A DNA stretch of 64,000 nt from contig NZ_WAEL01000002.1 in the NCBI RefSeq assembly GCF_011742925.1, positions 310,001 through 374,000 on the forward strand. Direction: 5' to 3'. Position numbers and translations under genes: made by a program. Position 1 is the first letter of the stretch. Each line of letters opens with the position of its first letter. Under the pieces are notes generated by a model. The model had not been told where the DNA came from. It did not search any database and saw nothing but the letters and a program-made list of their open reading frames with translations. Shown piece by piece: positions 55,627-63,502 of this stretch. The DNA comes from Fibrivirga algicola. GTDB lineage: Bacteria; Bacteroidota; Bacteroidia; Cytophagales; Spirosomataceae.

Positions 55627-55638
55627 GGTTGGTTTTAC

Positions 55639-56196
55639 TTATTTTTTGTTGCTGGCAAAAGGCATACCCAAAGCCCGCAGCAATTCGATGCTTTCCGCAT
55701 CGGTGTCTGCCGTTGTCACAAAGGTGATGTCCATTCCTGAGATGCGTGACACCTTATCGATGCTGATCTCTGGGAAAATGATCTGTTCTTTAACGCCGAA
55801 GGTATAGTTCCCCCGACCATCAAAGCCTTTGTCGCTGATTCCTTTGAAGTCACGAACGCGGGGCAGAGCCACCGTAGTCAGACGGTCTAGGAATTCATAC
55901 ATTTTGTCACCACGCAATGTAACTTTCGCACCGATGGGCATATTCTCCCGCAGTTTGAAGTTAGATACGGCCTTCTTTGACAACGTCGGTACAGCCTTCT
56001 GACCAGTAATTGTTGTCAATTCGTCAACGCCTACATCGACCAGTTTCTTGTCGGCAACAGCGGCACCAATGCCTTTGTTGATAACGATTTTGGTCAGGCG
56101 TGGCACCTGCATGGCTGACTTATACTCAAACTTCTGCTTGAGTTGTTCAGCCACTTCGTTTACATACTTATCTTTCAATCGTGGCGTGCTTGCCAT
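55639..56196 (-). CDS. rplE: 50S ribosomal protein L5
   Basis: 185 residues. [33 protein letters not shown] and [11 protein letters not shown], typical L5. Contacts 5S rRNA and P-site tRNA. Confidence 0.97.
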   Translation of the reverse strand: MASTPRLKDKYVNEVAEQLKQKFEYKSAMQVPRLTKIVINKGIGAAVADKKLVDVGVDELTTITGQKAVPTLSKKAVSNFKLRENMPIGAKVTLRGDKMYEFLDRLTTVALPRVRDFKGISDKGFDGRGNYTFGVKEQIIFPEISIDKVSRISGMDITFVTTADTDAESIELLRALGMPFASNKK

Positions 56197-56236
56197 TTCT
56201 TTGTCCGTTTAGTGTGTTTTAGAACACATCAGCCGA

Positions 56237-56578
56237 TTAGAGCAGGTTGTTCGTCTTTTTAGAAAAACGCTGCAACTTCCCTTTGTCGTTCAGGCGGCGG
56301 CCCGTCCGGGTCGGCTCACCTGTGGCAGGATCAACGAGCATCAGATTACTGATGTGGATCGTACCTTCTTCTTTACGCAGTTCACCCTGTGGATTCTGAG
56401 CCGTTGGCTTGATGTGTTTCGTGATCATTGCCACGCCTTCCACCTTTGCCCGGTCTTTTTCCCGGATCACTTCTTTAATGACGCCCCGTTGTCCTTTGCT
56501 ATTTCCAGAGATAACCAATACGGTATCGCCAGTTTTGATGTGGAACTTGTGCGGAACGACTGTTTTCTTCTTTTCCAT
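56237..56578 (-). CDS. rplX: 50S ribosomal protein L24
   Basis: 113 residues with the KOW motif (H-I-K-T-G-D-T-V-L-V-I-S-G-N-S-K-G-Q-R-G near residue 12) and I-H-I-S-N-L-M-L-V-D-P. Assembly-initiating protein of the large subunit. Confidence 0.97.
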   Translation of the reverse strand: MEKKKTVVPHKFHIKTGDTVLVISGNSKGQRGVIKEVIREKDRAKVEGVAMITKHIKPTAQNPQGELRKEEGTIHISNLMLVDPATGEPTRTGRRLNDKGKLQRFSKKTNNLL

Positions 56579-56592
56579 CCTGATGCCTTAGT

Positions 56593-56961
56593 TTAGATAA
56601 CCTCGGGGGCTAGCGAAACGATTTTCATGAATTGCTTCTCGCGCAGTTCACGGGCAACCGGCCCGAAGATGCGCGTACCACGCGGCTCATCGTTGTTGTT
56701 CAATAACACAGCTGCGTTGTCTTCGAAGCGAATGTACGAACCGTCTTTACGACGTACCTCTTTCTTAGTCCGAACGACAACGGCTTTCGACACCGTGCCT
56801 TTCTTCATATTGCTTGACGGGATGGCGGCTTTGACCGTAACGACGATCTTATCACCTAATGAAGCATAGCGCTTACCTGTACCGCCTAGTACGCGGATAA
56901 CCAGTACTTCTTTCGCACCGCTGTTATCTGCAACACCTAATCTTGATTCCTGCTGTACCAT
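56593..56961 (-). CDS. rplN: 50S ribosomal protein L14
   Basis: 122 residues, highly conserved: [41 protein letters not shown]. Six bases after rpsQ. Confidence 0.98.
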   Translation of the reverse strand: MVQQESRLGVADNSGAKEVLVIRVLGGTGKRYASLGDKIVVTVKAAIPSSNMKKGTVSKAVVVRTKKEVRRKDGSYIRFEDNAAVLLNNNDEPRGTRIFGPVARELREKQFMKIVSLAPEVI

Positions 56962-56967
56962 GGCTGC

Positions 56968-57285
56968 TTACTTCGCTTTCTCGATGATTTCAACTAAACG
57001 CCAACGCTTGTTCTTGCTCAACGGACGGGTCTCCATGATCCGAACCGTGTCGCCGATACCGCACTCATTGTTCTCGTCATGTGCCGTGAACTTAGTCGTG
57101 CTGGTCATAAATTTACCATACTTGGTGTGCTTCTCTTTCCGGTCAACGGCAACGGTGATGGTTTTCTGCATTTTATTGCTGGTAACCTTTCCGATCCGCT
57201 CTTTCCGGGCACTCCGCTCAACTGGTGCTGCGGCGGCTGGTGTTGTTGCTGCTGCAGGCTGAGTTTGCTCTTGTTGTGATTCCAT
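56968..57285 (-). CDS. rpsQ: 30S ribosomal protein S17 with N-terminal extension
   Basis: 105 residues against the usual 85. The core begins at about residue 29 ([16 protein letters not shown]). The extra first 25 residues are Gln, Thr, Pro and Ala-rich. No internal Met would give the short form, so the extension appears real. Confidence 0.95.
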   Translation of the reverse strand: MESQQEQTQPAAATTPAAAAPVERSARKERIGKVTSNKMQKTITVAVDRKEKHTKYGKFMTSTTKFTAHDENNECGIGDTVRIMETRPLSKNKRWRLVEIIEKAK

Positions 57286-57305
57286 TGCGATACGTAGCTA
57301 ACGGG

Positions 57306-57500
57306 TTATGCCTGATTTTCCTTCTGGGTCAACTCCGTGTATAACCGGGCAATTAGCTTGCGGCTTTCCCGGATACGCATAGGGTTCTCGATGGGAGATA
57401 CCGCATGGGCGAAGGTTAGCTTCTGCAATTGCGATTTTTCGGCACTGATCTGCTCGTGGAGCTGGTCGACCGACAGGGCTTTGATTTCTTGCTTTTTCAT
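57306..57500 (-). CDS. rpmC: 50S ribosomal protein L29
   Basis: 64 residues, two helices. M-K-K-Q-E-I-K-A-L and the C-terminal N-P-M-R-I-R-E-S-R-K-L-I-A-R-L. Part of the rplP, rpmC, rpsQ block. Confidence 0.96.
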   Translation of the reverse strand: MKKQEIKALSVDQLHEQISAEKSQLQKLTFAHAVSPIENPMRIRESRKLIARLYTELTQKENQA

Positions 57501-57521
57501 GGCTTTCTGATCTCCTGTGGC

Positions 57522-57950
57522 TTATGCCTCTTGTTCCTGATAGTCCCGACGAACGATGAATTTTGTCCGTACAGGAAGTTTCTGAGCGGCTAACCGCAGC
57601 GCTTCCTGAGCAGTAGCAAGCGGAACGCCGGTTGCCTCGAACATGATCGTTCCTGGCTTCACAACGGCCACCCAATACTCAGGGGCACCTTTACCTTTAC
57701 CCATCCGTACTTCGGCTGGCTTCTTGGTAATGGGTTTGTCAGGGAAAATACGAATCCAGACTTGCCCTTCCCGTTTCATTGCCCGTGTTACTGAGATACG
57801 AGCTGCTTCGATTTGCCGAGCCGTAATACGACCTGGTTCGAGTGATTTAATGCCGAATGTTCCGAAGGCGATCTCGTACCCGCGTGTGGCGAGTCCTTTG
57901 ATACGACCTTTGTGCATTTTGCGAAACTTGGTTCTTCTTGGCTGTAACAT
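57522..57950 (-). CDS. rplP: 50S ribosomal protein L16
   Basis: 142 residues. [11 protein letters not shown] at the start, [14 protein letters not shown] and F-E-A-T-G-V-P in the C-terminal half. Binds near the peptidyl transferase centre. Confidence 0.97.
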   Translation of the reverse strand: MLQPRRTKFRKMHKGRIKGLATRGYEIAFGTFGIKSLEPGRITARQIEAARISVTRAMKREGQVWIRIFPDKPITKKPAEVRMGKGKGAPEYWVAVVKPGTIMFEATGVPLATAQEALRLAAQKLPVRTKFIVRRDYQEQEA

Positions 57951-58026
57951 TGCTGTTATAGTGAGTTAAGGAATCGTGGGTTAAGTCAGGTACGTTATCG
58001 CTGTGTCCCCCACGTTTCGCTGATGT

Positions 58027-58914
58027 CTATCGACGACCGCCGCCGCCACCACCGCCGGGACGACCTGCGCCGCCACCACCACGATTGTTGCCGCCAGCTG
58101 CTCCGCCACGGTTGTTGCCTCCGCGATCATTGCTGTTGCCACCACGGTCATTACGACCACGGCCACCACGATCACCGCCACGCTCATCGCCCCGGTCACG
58201 ACCACGACGGTCGCCACGGTCATTGCTTCCACCGGCACGATCGCCAGCTGAAGCCTGTGACATCAGTGCGGCAGGCGATAGATCACGCTTACCGTACAGC
58301 TCACCTTTGAAGACCCATACTTTAATACCGATCTTACCATATACTGTCTGAGCTTCAGACAAGGCATAATCGATGTCGGCACGCATGGTGTGTAGGGGCA
58401 CACGACCTTCTTTGTATTGCTCTGAACGGGCAATTTCAGCACCACCTAAACGGCCTGATACTTTTACTTTGATCCCTTGAGCACCGACACGGATAGCCGA
58501 GTTGATGGCCTGCTTCATGGCACGACGGAATGAAATCCGTGCTTCCAGTTGCTGGGCAATCGCTTCACCAATCAGTTTAGCGTCGATTTCAGGACGTTTG
58601 ATCTCGAAGATATTGATCTGAACATCTTTGCCCGTGATCTTTTTCAGCTCTTCTTTGATCTTATCAACTTCACCGCCGCCTTTACCAATTACGATACCTG
58701 GACGTGCCGTATGAATCGTAAGGGTGATACGCTTCAGTGTCCGCTCGATAACAACCCGGGCAATCGCTCCTTTAGGAATACGAGCCGAGATGTATTTACG
58801 GATTTTCTGGTCTTCAACAAGTTTGTCTGAAAACTCCTTGCCGCCGTACCAACTCGAATCCCATCCTTTTACGATGCCGAGTCGGAAACCTACTGGATTA
58901 ATTTTCTGTCCCAT
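58027..58914 (-). CDS. rpsC: 30S ribosomal protein S3 with RGG/RGN-rich tail
   Basis: 295 residues. The S3 core (about 1-212) is standard: [15 protein letters not shown] domain [10 protein letters not shown], and C-terminal [14 protein letters not shown]. From about residue 222 to the end follows a 74-residue disordered tail of Arg, Gly, Asn and Asp in RGG, RGD and RGN repeats. Such RGG tails bind RNA in other proteins. S3 sits at the mRNA entry, so the tail would extend toward incoming mRNA (inference). Confidence 0.96.
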   Translation of the reverse strand: MGQKINPVGFRLGIVKGWDSSWYGGKEFSDKLVEDQKIRKYISARIPKGAIARVVIERTLKRITLTIHTARPGIVIGKGGGEVDKIKEELKKITGKDVQINIFEIKRPEIDAKLIGEAIAQQLEARISFRRAMKQAINSAIRVGAQGIKVKVSGRLGGAEIARSEQYKEGRVPLHTMRADIDYALSEAQTVYGKIGIKVWVFKGELYGKRDLSPAALMSQASAGDRAGGSNDRGDRRGRDRGDERGGDRGGRGRNDRGGNSNDRGGNNRGGAAGGNNRGGGGAGRPGGGGGGGRR

Positions 58915-58919
58915 TCGAG

Positions 58920-59312
58920 TTACGCGTTTTCAGATGTTTCGGGTGCCGTTTCGATTGTCGGCAAGGCGGGAGCCGCGCTATCAATCACCAGCGTAATGTG
59001 GTTCGACCGTTTGCGGATCCGGTGACCACGGCCTTGTGGGGCCGGGCGCAGACGCTTCAACATCGTGCCACCATCAACGAAAATCGTTTTGATGTACAGG
59101 TCAGCGTCTTCGATGCGCTCACCTTCGTATTTAACTTGCCAGTTGGCTACTGCTGAAAGAAGGACTTTTTGCAGTGTAACGGCAGCGGCTTGCGGTTGAA
59201 ACCGCAGGATACCCAACGCCCGGCTTACACGCTGACCACGAATCAAATCGACGATCAACCGCATTTTGCGAGGTGAGGTGGGTACATTTTTAAGCTTAGC
59301 TATTGCTTCCAT
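58920..59312 (-). CDS. rplV: 50S ribosomal protein L22
   Basis: 130 residues. [17 protein letters not shown] near the start, and the tunnel-lining hairpin [17 protein letters not shown]. The C-terminal tail after residue 113 is Ala/Pro/Glu-rich. Confidence 0.97.
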   Translation of the reverse strand: MEAIAKLKNVPTSPRKMRLIVDLIRGQRVSRALGILRFQPQAAAVTLQKVLLSAVANWQVKYEGERIEDADLYIKTIFVDGGTMLKRLRPAPQGRGHRIRKRSNHITLVIDSAAPALPTIETAPETSENA

Positions 59313-59321
59313 TTTTGAGAA

Positions 59322-59396
59322 GTTTTCAGTTTACCGTTTACTGTTTTCTGTTTGGATTACCAGCGAACTGTAAACTACAAACTGAAAACTGTAAAC
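59322..59396. repeat. heptad inverted array, 5 + 5 units (rplV-rpsS)
   Basis: Left units GTTTTCA, GTTTACC, GTTTACT, GTTTTCT, GTTTGGA; centre TTACC; right units AGCGAAC, TGTAAAC, TACAAAC, TGAAAAC, TGTAAAC. This is the most regular copy: five units, 5-base centre, five units, all in one 7-base register. Fills the gap between rplV and rpsS. Confidence 0.9.
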
Positions 59397-59401
59397 TGAT
59401 T

Positions 59402-59680
59402 TTACCGTTTGCCTTTGTCTTTCTTCGCCGTGTGACCACGGAAATTGCGAGTAGGAGAGAATTCACCTAATTTGTGACCCACCATGTTCTCCGTCACGTA
59501 GACTGGAATGAACTTGTTGCCGTTGTGAACAGCAAAGGTGTGACCTACAAAATCAGGAGAAATCATAGACCGGCGAGACCAGGTCTTAACCACCGATTTT
59601 TTGCCCGTATCATTCAGCGCTTCCACCTTCTTATCAAGGCGGTAGTCGATATAGGGGCCTTTCTTTAGGGAACGTGCCAT
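59402..59680 (-). CDS. rpsS: 30S ribosomal protein S19
   Basis: 92 residues. [27 protein letters not shown] and [12 protein letters not shown]. Binds 16S rRNA head with S13. Confidence 0.98.
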   Translation of the reverse strand: MARSLKKGPYIDYRLDKKVEALNDTGKKSVVKTWSRRSMISPDFVGHTFAVHNGNKFIPVYVTENMVGHKLGEFSPTRNFRGHTAKKDKGKR

Positions 59681-59687
59681 TTACTGC

Positions 59688-60512
59688 TTACTTTTTACGA
59701 CGGCTGATGATCAACTTATTCGATGCGTTCTTCTTGCTACGGGTCTTCTGACCTTTTGCGAACTGGCCATTGCGTGAACGTGGGTGACCACCTGACGCAC
59801 GGCCCTCGCCACCACCCATTGGGTGATCGACTGGGTTCATGGCAACACCACGTACCCGTGGACGACGACCCAACCAACGCACACGACCGGCTTTACCCAT
59901 CGTTACGTTCATGTGGTCGGCATTTGATACCGTCCCAACTGTAGCTAAACATACGTTCAGCACGCGGCGGGTTTCGCCAGAAGGCAGACGCAGTACAGCA
60001 TAGCGCTCTTCACGAGCAACTAACTGTGCATACGTACCAGCCGAACGCGCCATTGAGCCGCCGCGACCCGGCTGCAGTTCAATGTTGTGAACAATTGTAC
60101 CGATTGGCATTTTTGCCAGTGGCAATGCGTTACCCACGTCGGGTGTTACGCCTTCGCCCGATTGGATGATCTGGCCCACCTGAATCCCCTGTGGAGAAAT
60201 GATGTAGCGTTTCTCGCCGTCTTCATACTGTACCAGTGAGATACGGGCTGAACGGTTTGGATCATACTCTACCGAAACAACGGTAGCAGGCATATCAAAT
60301 TTATCGCGTTTGAAGTCGATAATCCGATACATACGCTTGTGGCCTCCGCCAATGTAGCGCATCGTCCGGCGGCCTGTGTCGTTACGTCCACCTGATTTTT
60401 TCAGAGGTTCTAACAGGCTTTTTTCGGGCTTACTCGTAGTAAGCTCCTTAAAATCAGGAGCCACGCGAAAGCGAGTGCCGGGAGTTACTGGTCTTAGTTT
60501 TCTTACGCCCAT
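59688..60512 (-). CDS. rplB: 50S ribosomal protein L2
   Basis: 274 residues. Ends with the highly conserved [17 protein letters not shown] and K-G-Q-K-T-R. Next to the peptidyl transferase centre. Normal length. Confidence 0.98.
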   Translation of the reverse strand: MGVRKLRPVTPGTRFRVAPDFKELTTSKPEKSLLEPLKKSGGRNDTGRRTMRYIGGGHKRMYRIIDFKRDKFDMPATVVSVEYDPNRSARISLVQYEDGEKRYIISPQGIQVGQIIQSGEGVTPDVGNALPLAKMPIGTIVHNIELQPGRGGSMARSAGTYAQLVAREERYAVLRLPSGETRRVLNVCLATVGTVSNADHMNVTMGKAGRVRWLGRRPRVRGVAMNPVDHPMGGGEGRASGGHPRSRNGQFAKGQKTRSKKNASNKLIISRRKK

Positions 60513-60547
60513 GATAATGGTTCGGTTTGTCAGCCTATGGGGTCAGG

Positions 60548-60835
60548 CTATAAATCTCCGTAAATGTCGATCACTTCGCCTTCAGCGACGGTCACGATGG
60601 CTTTCTTAACGAGGGGAGTACGACCTGTAACAACCCGTCCGTTAATGTTTTTTGAGCGCTTCTTGCCAAGTTTCCGCATTGTGTTTACGCTTGTCACGTT
60701 CACACCATACATCTGCTCAACGGCTTTGGCTATCTCAATTTTATTTGCTTTTGGATCTACCGCGAAGGCATATTGACCTAGCTTGTTCAGCACAGCCATC
60801 TTCTCGGTTACGATCGGTCTTTTCAGCACGTCCAT
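60548..60835 (-). CDS. rplW: 50S ribosomal protein L23
   Basis: 95 residues. M-D-V-L-K-R-P-I-V-T-E-K and V-D-P-K-A-N-K-I-E-I-A-K-A-V-E. At the tunnel exit, docking site for SRP and trigger factor. Confidence 0.97.
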   Translation of the reverse strand: MDVLKRPIVTEKMAVLNKLGQYAFAVDPKANKIEIAKAVEQMYGVNVTSVNTMRKLGKKRSKNINGRVVTGRTPLVKKAIVTVAEGEVIDIYGDL

Positions 60836-60838
60836 GAT

Positions 60839-61468
60839 TTAGTTCGCTAAGATGGTTTGCAGTTTCTCCAGGGCCTCCGTGCTGATTAGCAGTTGGTCGG
60901 CGTTCATCAGATCGTATGTGTTTACCTGAGAGGCAGTGATCACACGGCTTTTCTGAATGTTACGGCTCGACTTAACCACGTTGACGTCTACGTCTGGCAG
61001 AATCAACAGGGTCTTTTTACCAGTCAGTTGCAGCGCATTCAGGAAAGCTACATAATCTTTCGTGCGTGGGGCATCGAAGGTGAAGCTTTCCAATACTGAT
61101 ACATTGCTGGCCTGGGCTTTGGCAGCCAGAGCCGACCGACGGGCCAGTGCTTTTACTTTCTTGTTCAGTTTGAACGAATAATCGCGCTGACGAGGACCGA
61201 AGATGGTACCACCACCCACAAATACAGGTGACTTAAGGCTACCGGCACGAGCACCGCCCGTTCCTTTTTGCTTCTTGATCTTACGAGTCGAGTGAGCACT
61301 CTCTGCACGCTCTTTCGTTTTGTGCGTACCCTGCCGTTTGTTAGCCAGGTGCTGCTTAACGTCCAAGTAGATCGCGTGCGTGTTCGGTTCGATGCCGAAG
61401 ATGGCGTCAGACAATTCGGCTTTCTTGCCTGTGTCTTCGCCTTTGCTGTTATATACGATAACTTCCAT
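60839..61468 (-). CDS. rplD: 50S ribosomal protein L4
   Basis: 209 residues. K-Q-K-G-T-G-G-A-R-A-G-S near residue 68 and F-G-P-R-Q-R-D-Y form the tunnel loop; family pattern complete. Three bases before rplW. Confidence 0.97.
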   Translation of the reverse strand: MEVIVYNSKGEDTGKKAELSDAIFGIEPNTHAIYLDVKQHLANKRQGTHKTKERAESAHSTRKIKKQKGTGGARAGSLKSPVFVGGGTIFGPRQRDYSFKLNKKVKALARRSALAAKAQASNVSVLESFTFDAPRTKDYVAFLNALQLTGKKTLLILPDVDVNVVKSSRNIQKSRVITASQVNTYDLMNADQLLISTEALEKLQTILAN

Positions 61469-61474
61469 GACGGC

Positions 61475-62095
61475 TTACTTCTCGATTATGACGAATGAGT
61501 TCTTGGCACCTGGAACTGAACCGCTGACAACCAGCAGATTTTGCTCAGGCAACACACGTAACACTTTCAGGTTTTGAACCGTAACCCGGTTACCACCCAT
61601 ACGACCTGCCATGCGCAGACCTTTAAACACCCGTGATGGGAATGAACAGGCACCGATCGAACCTGGGTGACGACCCCGGTTGTGCTGTCCGTGTGTTTGT
61701 CCACCAACACCGCCGAAGCCGTGGCGTTTTACTACACCCTGGAAACCGCGACCTTTAGCCGTACCGACTACGTCAACGAAATCTCCCTCACCGAACACAT
61801 CGCCAATTTGCAACGTATCACCCAAGTTGAACGACTGCTCGAATTCTTTGAATTCAACCAGCTTCCGCTTAGGCGTGGTGTTGGCCGCTTTGAAGTGGCC
61901 CAACATCGGCTTGTTGGTGTTCTTTTCTCTTTTTTCGCCGTAACCCAGCTGAATAGCTTCGTAGCCATCCTTGTCCTTGGTACGGACTTGGGTCACAACA
62001 CAGGGACCAGTTTCGATTACTGTACATGCCAGAGCCTGCCCGTCCGCATTGTACACACTGGTCATCCCGATCTTTTTACCAATTAATCCAGACAT
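61475..62095 (-). CDS. rplC: 50S ribosomal protein L3, first gene of the operon here
   Basis: 206 residues. [30 protein letters not shown] and R-M-A-G-R-M-G-G in the tunnel-facing loop. In most Bacteroidota rpsJ precedes it; here a promoter and a non-coding gap precede it and no rpsJ is found. Confidence 0.98.
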   Translation of the reverse strand: MSGLIGKKIGMTSVYNADGQALACTVIETGPCVVTQVRTKDKDGYEAIQLGYGEKREKNTNKPMLGHFKAANTTPKRKLVEFKEFEQSFNLGDTLQIGDVFGEGDFVDVVGTAKGRGFQGVVKRHGFGGVGGQTHGQHNRGRHPGSIGACSFPSRVFKGLRMAGRMGGNRVTVQNLKVLRVLPEQNLLVVSGSVPGAKNSFVIIEK

Positions 62096-62170
62096 TTTCT
62101 GTTTGTTAAAAAGCAGGTGAAAGAATGATTAAACTATCACGGAACGCCGTGTCGCCGCCGAAACGGACCG

Positions 62171-62201
62171 CAAAAGTACGGGAAATAGCCCGTGATTGCA
62201 A
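62171..62201 (-). promoter_or_regulatory. promoter upstream of rplC (TTG-N20-TACTTTTG)
   Basis: TACTTTTG (62178-62171) is an exact -7 box on the minus strand; a TTG (62201-62199) lies 20 bases upstream. The predicted start is about 70 nt before the rplC ATG, downstream of the terminator at 62226-62250. It is the probable promoter of the ribosomal operon. Confidence 0.65.
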
Positions 62202-62219
62202 CAGCTTGTTTTTCAGCAC

Positions 62220-62366
62220 GAAAAAAGGTCAGGCGTAGAACACCTGACCTCCTCAGGGCAAAACAACGTACCTAGTGGAACGCCTCTGCCGCTAACTAAA
62301 TCAGATGTGGTTTCCTTTCGGACCTTCACCCGCTTCTATGTCTGATACTAAAACCGTCGCGATTGG
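62220..62366 (-). ncRNA. candidate small RNA between mlaD and rplC
   Basis: Bounded by a textbook promoter (62372-62402) and an intrinsic terminator (62226-62250), giving a transcript of about 145 nt with no open frame. It can form ATCAGA/TCTGAT around an internal hairpin in which GGTCCGAAAGGAA closes with a GAAA tetraloop. That core resembles the apical loop of SRP RNA (GGTCCGGAAGGAAGCAGCC), but the conserved AGCA on the 3' side is AACC here, so an SRP assignment is only a possibility. An mRNA leader regulated by attenuation is the main alternative. Confidence 0.45.
62226..62250 (-). terminator. intrinsic terminator of the candidate small RNA
   Basis: AGGTCAGG and CCTGACCT (8-base arms, 9-base loop) followed on the minus strand by T6. 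It lies in a non-coding region 130-155 bases upstream of rplC, after a strong promoter, thus separating that promoter from the operon. Confidence 0.8.
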
Positions 62367-62371
62367 GAGTG

Positions 62372-62402
62372 CAAAAGTAGCAGAAAACAATTGACAATCA
62401 AA
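62372..62402 (-). promoter_or_regulatory. perfect promoter (TTTG-N19-TACTTTTG)
   Basis: On the minus strand TTTG (62402-62399), 19-base spacer, TACTTTTG (62379-62372): an exact match to the Bacteroidota housekeeping consensus. The predicted start is about 62366. It lies just after the mlaD stop (62417). Confidence 0.8.
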
Positions 62403-62416
62403 GTTGATGCGCAAAA

Positions 62417-63418
62417 TTACTTTCGTGTCGTATCCACCACCATCGTAGTCACAGTAGTGGTCGTCACCGAGCCCGGTTTCCCTGTTACAGGCTTATCTTT
62501 TTTGCCAAAAACAGAGAAAGATACATTAATGTACTTTTTCGGATTTTGGCGGAAGTCGGTCAGGAGTTTTTCCAGACCGCCAGCCGTACGGCTAACGTTT
62601 ACGTACAAGGAATCATCCGTTGTCAGTTTACCGAGTGACCCCTGCCCTTTCTCGATGTTGCCAAGCAGCTTTTGCAGATTGTCGATCGACTTATTAGCGC
62701 TACTCAATGTTTGACGCAACTGCAGGGCATTTAATGAATCCGTGAATGTTGAGGCTTTGGTCAGGATAGGACTTAGCTCCTGAGTCGTTTTGTCCAGTGA
62801 GCGCGATAACTGATTTACGTTGGCCAATGCGAATCGTAGCCCAGCCCGGTTTTCGTTAAGGGCGTCATTCAGCGTACCTGTAACTGTACCTGCTCCCCGC
62901 AATGTCTGGTTTAATACCGCCGCTGTCTGGTCAAACGAAGCTACTACATAATTGAGCCGACGAGTTAGCGAATCTACATTGCTCAAAACAGGTAGCGTTT
63001 TTTCTTTGATAAGCGCCGATATGCCCTGTTCGTTTGCCGCTATTAATTCGCCTTCTTCCATGACACTGCCTGCCTTATTCAATTCTAAGCGAATCACCTT
63101 GCCACCTAACAGTCCGCCATCGGCCAGCAGCGCCTTCGATCCCTGCCGAACAACTACGTCTTTGTTCATGTCGAGCGTAACCAATAGCTTATTCCCCTGC
63201 TCGGGCAATAAGTCAATTTTAGCAACCCGGCCAACCGTTAACCCATTCAGCAATACCGGATTGGAAGAAGTAAGTCCATCGACATTTGTATAGACAACCG
63301 TGAATTGCTTATTCTTTTTAAAGATGTTGCTTCCTTTCAGGAAATTAAATCCGAAAAAGAACATGGTGAGCGTAACCAGGGCCAGTAGACCCACTTTCGC
63401 TTCCTGTGAGAGTTTCAT
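62417..63418 (-). CDS. MlaD/MCE family protein
   Basis: 333 residues. One N-terminal membrane helix (V-G-L-L-A-L-V-T-L-T-M-F-F-F-G) and an MCE domain (about 38-115, with Y-T-N-V-D-G-L and P-V-L-L-N-G-L-T-V-G-R-V), then a long helical region. MCE proteins carry lipids between membranes as part of an ABC system; the permease and ATPase genes are not in the window. It lies 84 bases downstream of the amidase gene on the same strand, probably one transcript. Confidence 0.9.
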   Translation of the reverse strand: MKLSQEAKVGLLALVTLTMFFFGFNFLKGSNIFKKNKQFTVVYTNVDGLTSSNPVLLNGLTVGRVAKIDLLPEQGNKLLVTLDMNKDVVVRQGSKALLADGGLLGGKVIRLELNKAGSVMEEGELIAANEQGISALIKEKTLPVLSNVDSLTRRLNYVVASFDQTAAVLNQTLRGAGTVTGTLNDALNENRAGLRFALANVNQLSRSLDKTTQELSPILTKASTFTDSLNALQLRQTLSSANKSIDNLQKLLGNIEKGQGSLGKLTTDDSLYVNVSRTAGGLEKLLTDFRQNPKKYINVSFSVFGKKDKPVTGKPGSVTTTTVTTMVVDTTRK

Positions 63419-63502
63419 GTATAGTGAAATAGAATCCGGTGCGCATCGAATGCGCTTCGACGTATAACCGGCAAACGGGGGGGCATGGTTCAGTTATACT
63501 CG

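Larger units (their letters stand above)
1417..57995. repeat. interspersed 9-mer CAGGTACGT (23 copies)
   Basis: Exact copies, plus orientation, start at 2290, 4697, 10688, 16851, 24591, 25350, 34007, 39534, 41873, 46223 and 57987; complement copies (ACGTACCTG) start at 1417, 9819, 14122, 18146, 20626, 27255, 32005, 32587, 33149, 40054, 49748 and 53377. Most are in coding sequence on either strand; the ribosomal operon has fewer. Several near-copies (TAGGTACGT, GAGGTACGT) also occur. Copies were found by reading and a few could be missed. Confidence 0.85.

Noticed and set aside
58023-58351. Plus-strand open frames rich in His, Arg or Pro opposite rpsC
   Set aside because: They are the complement of the RGG-coding repeats of S3; composition is explained by that and there is no start signal.
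62220-62366. Firm assignment as SRP RNA
   Set aside because: The tip GGTCCGAAAGGAA is similar, but the conserved AGCA of the symmetric loop is AACC; kept only as a candidate RNA.
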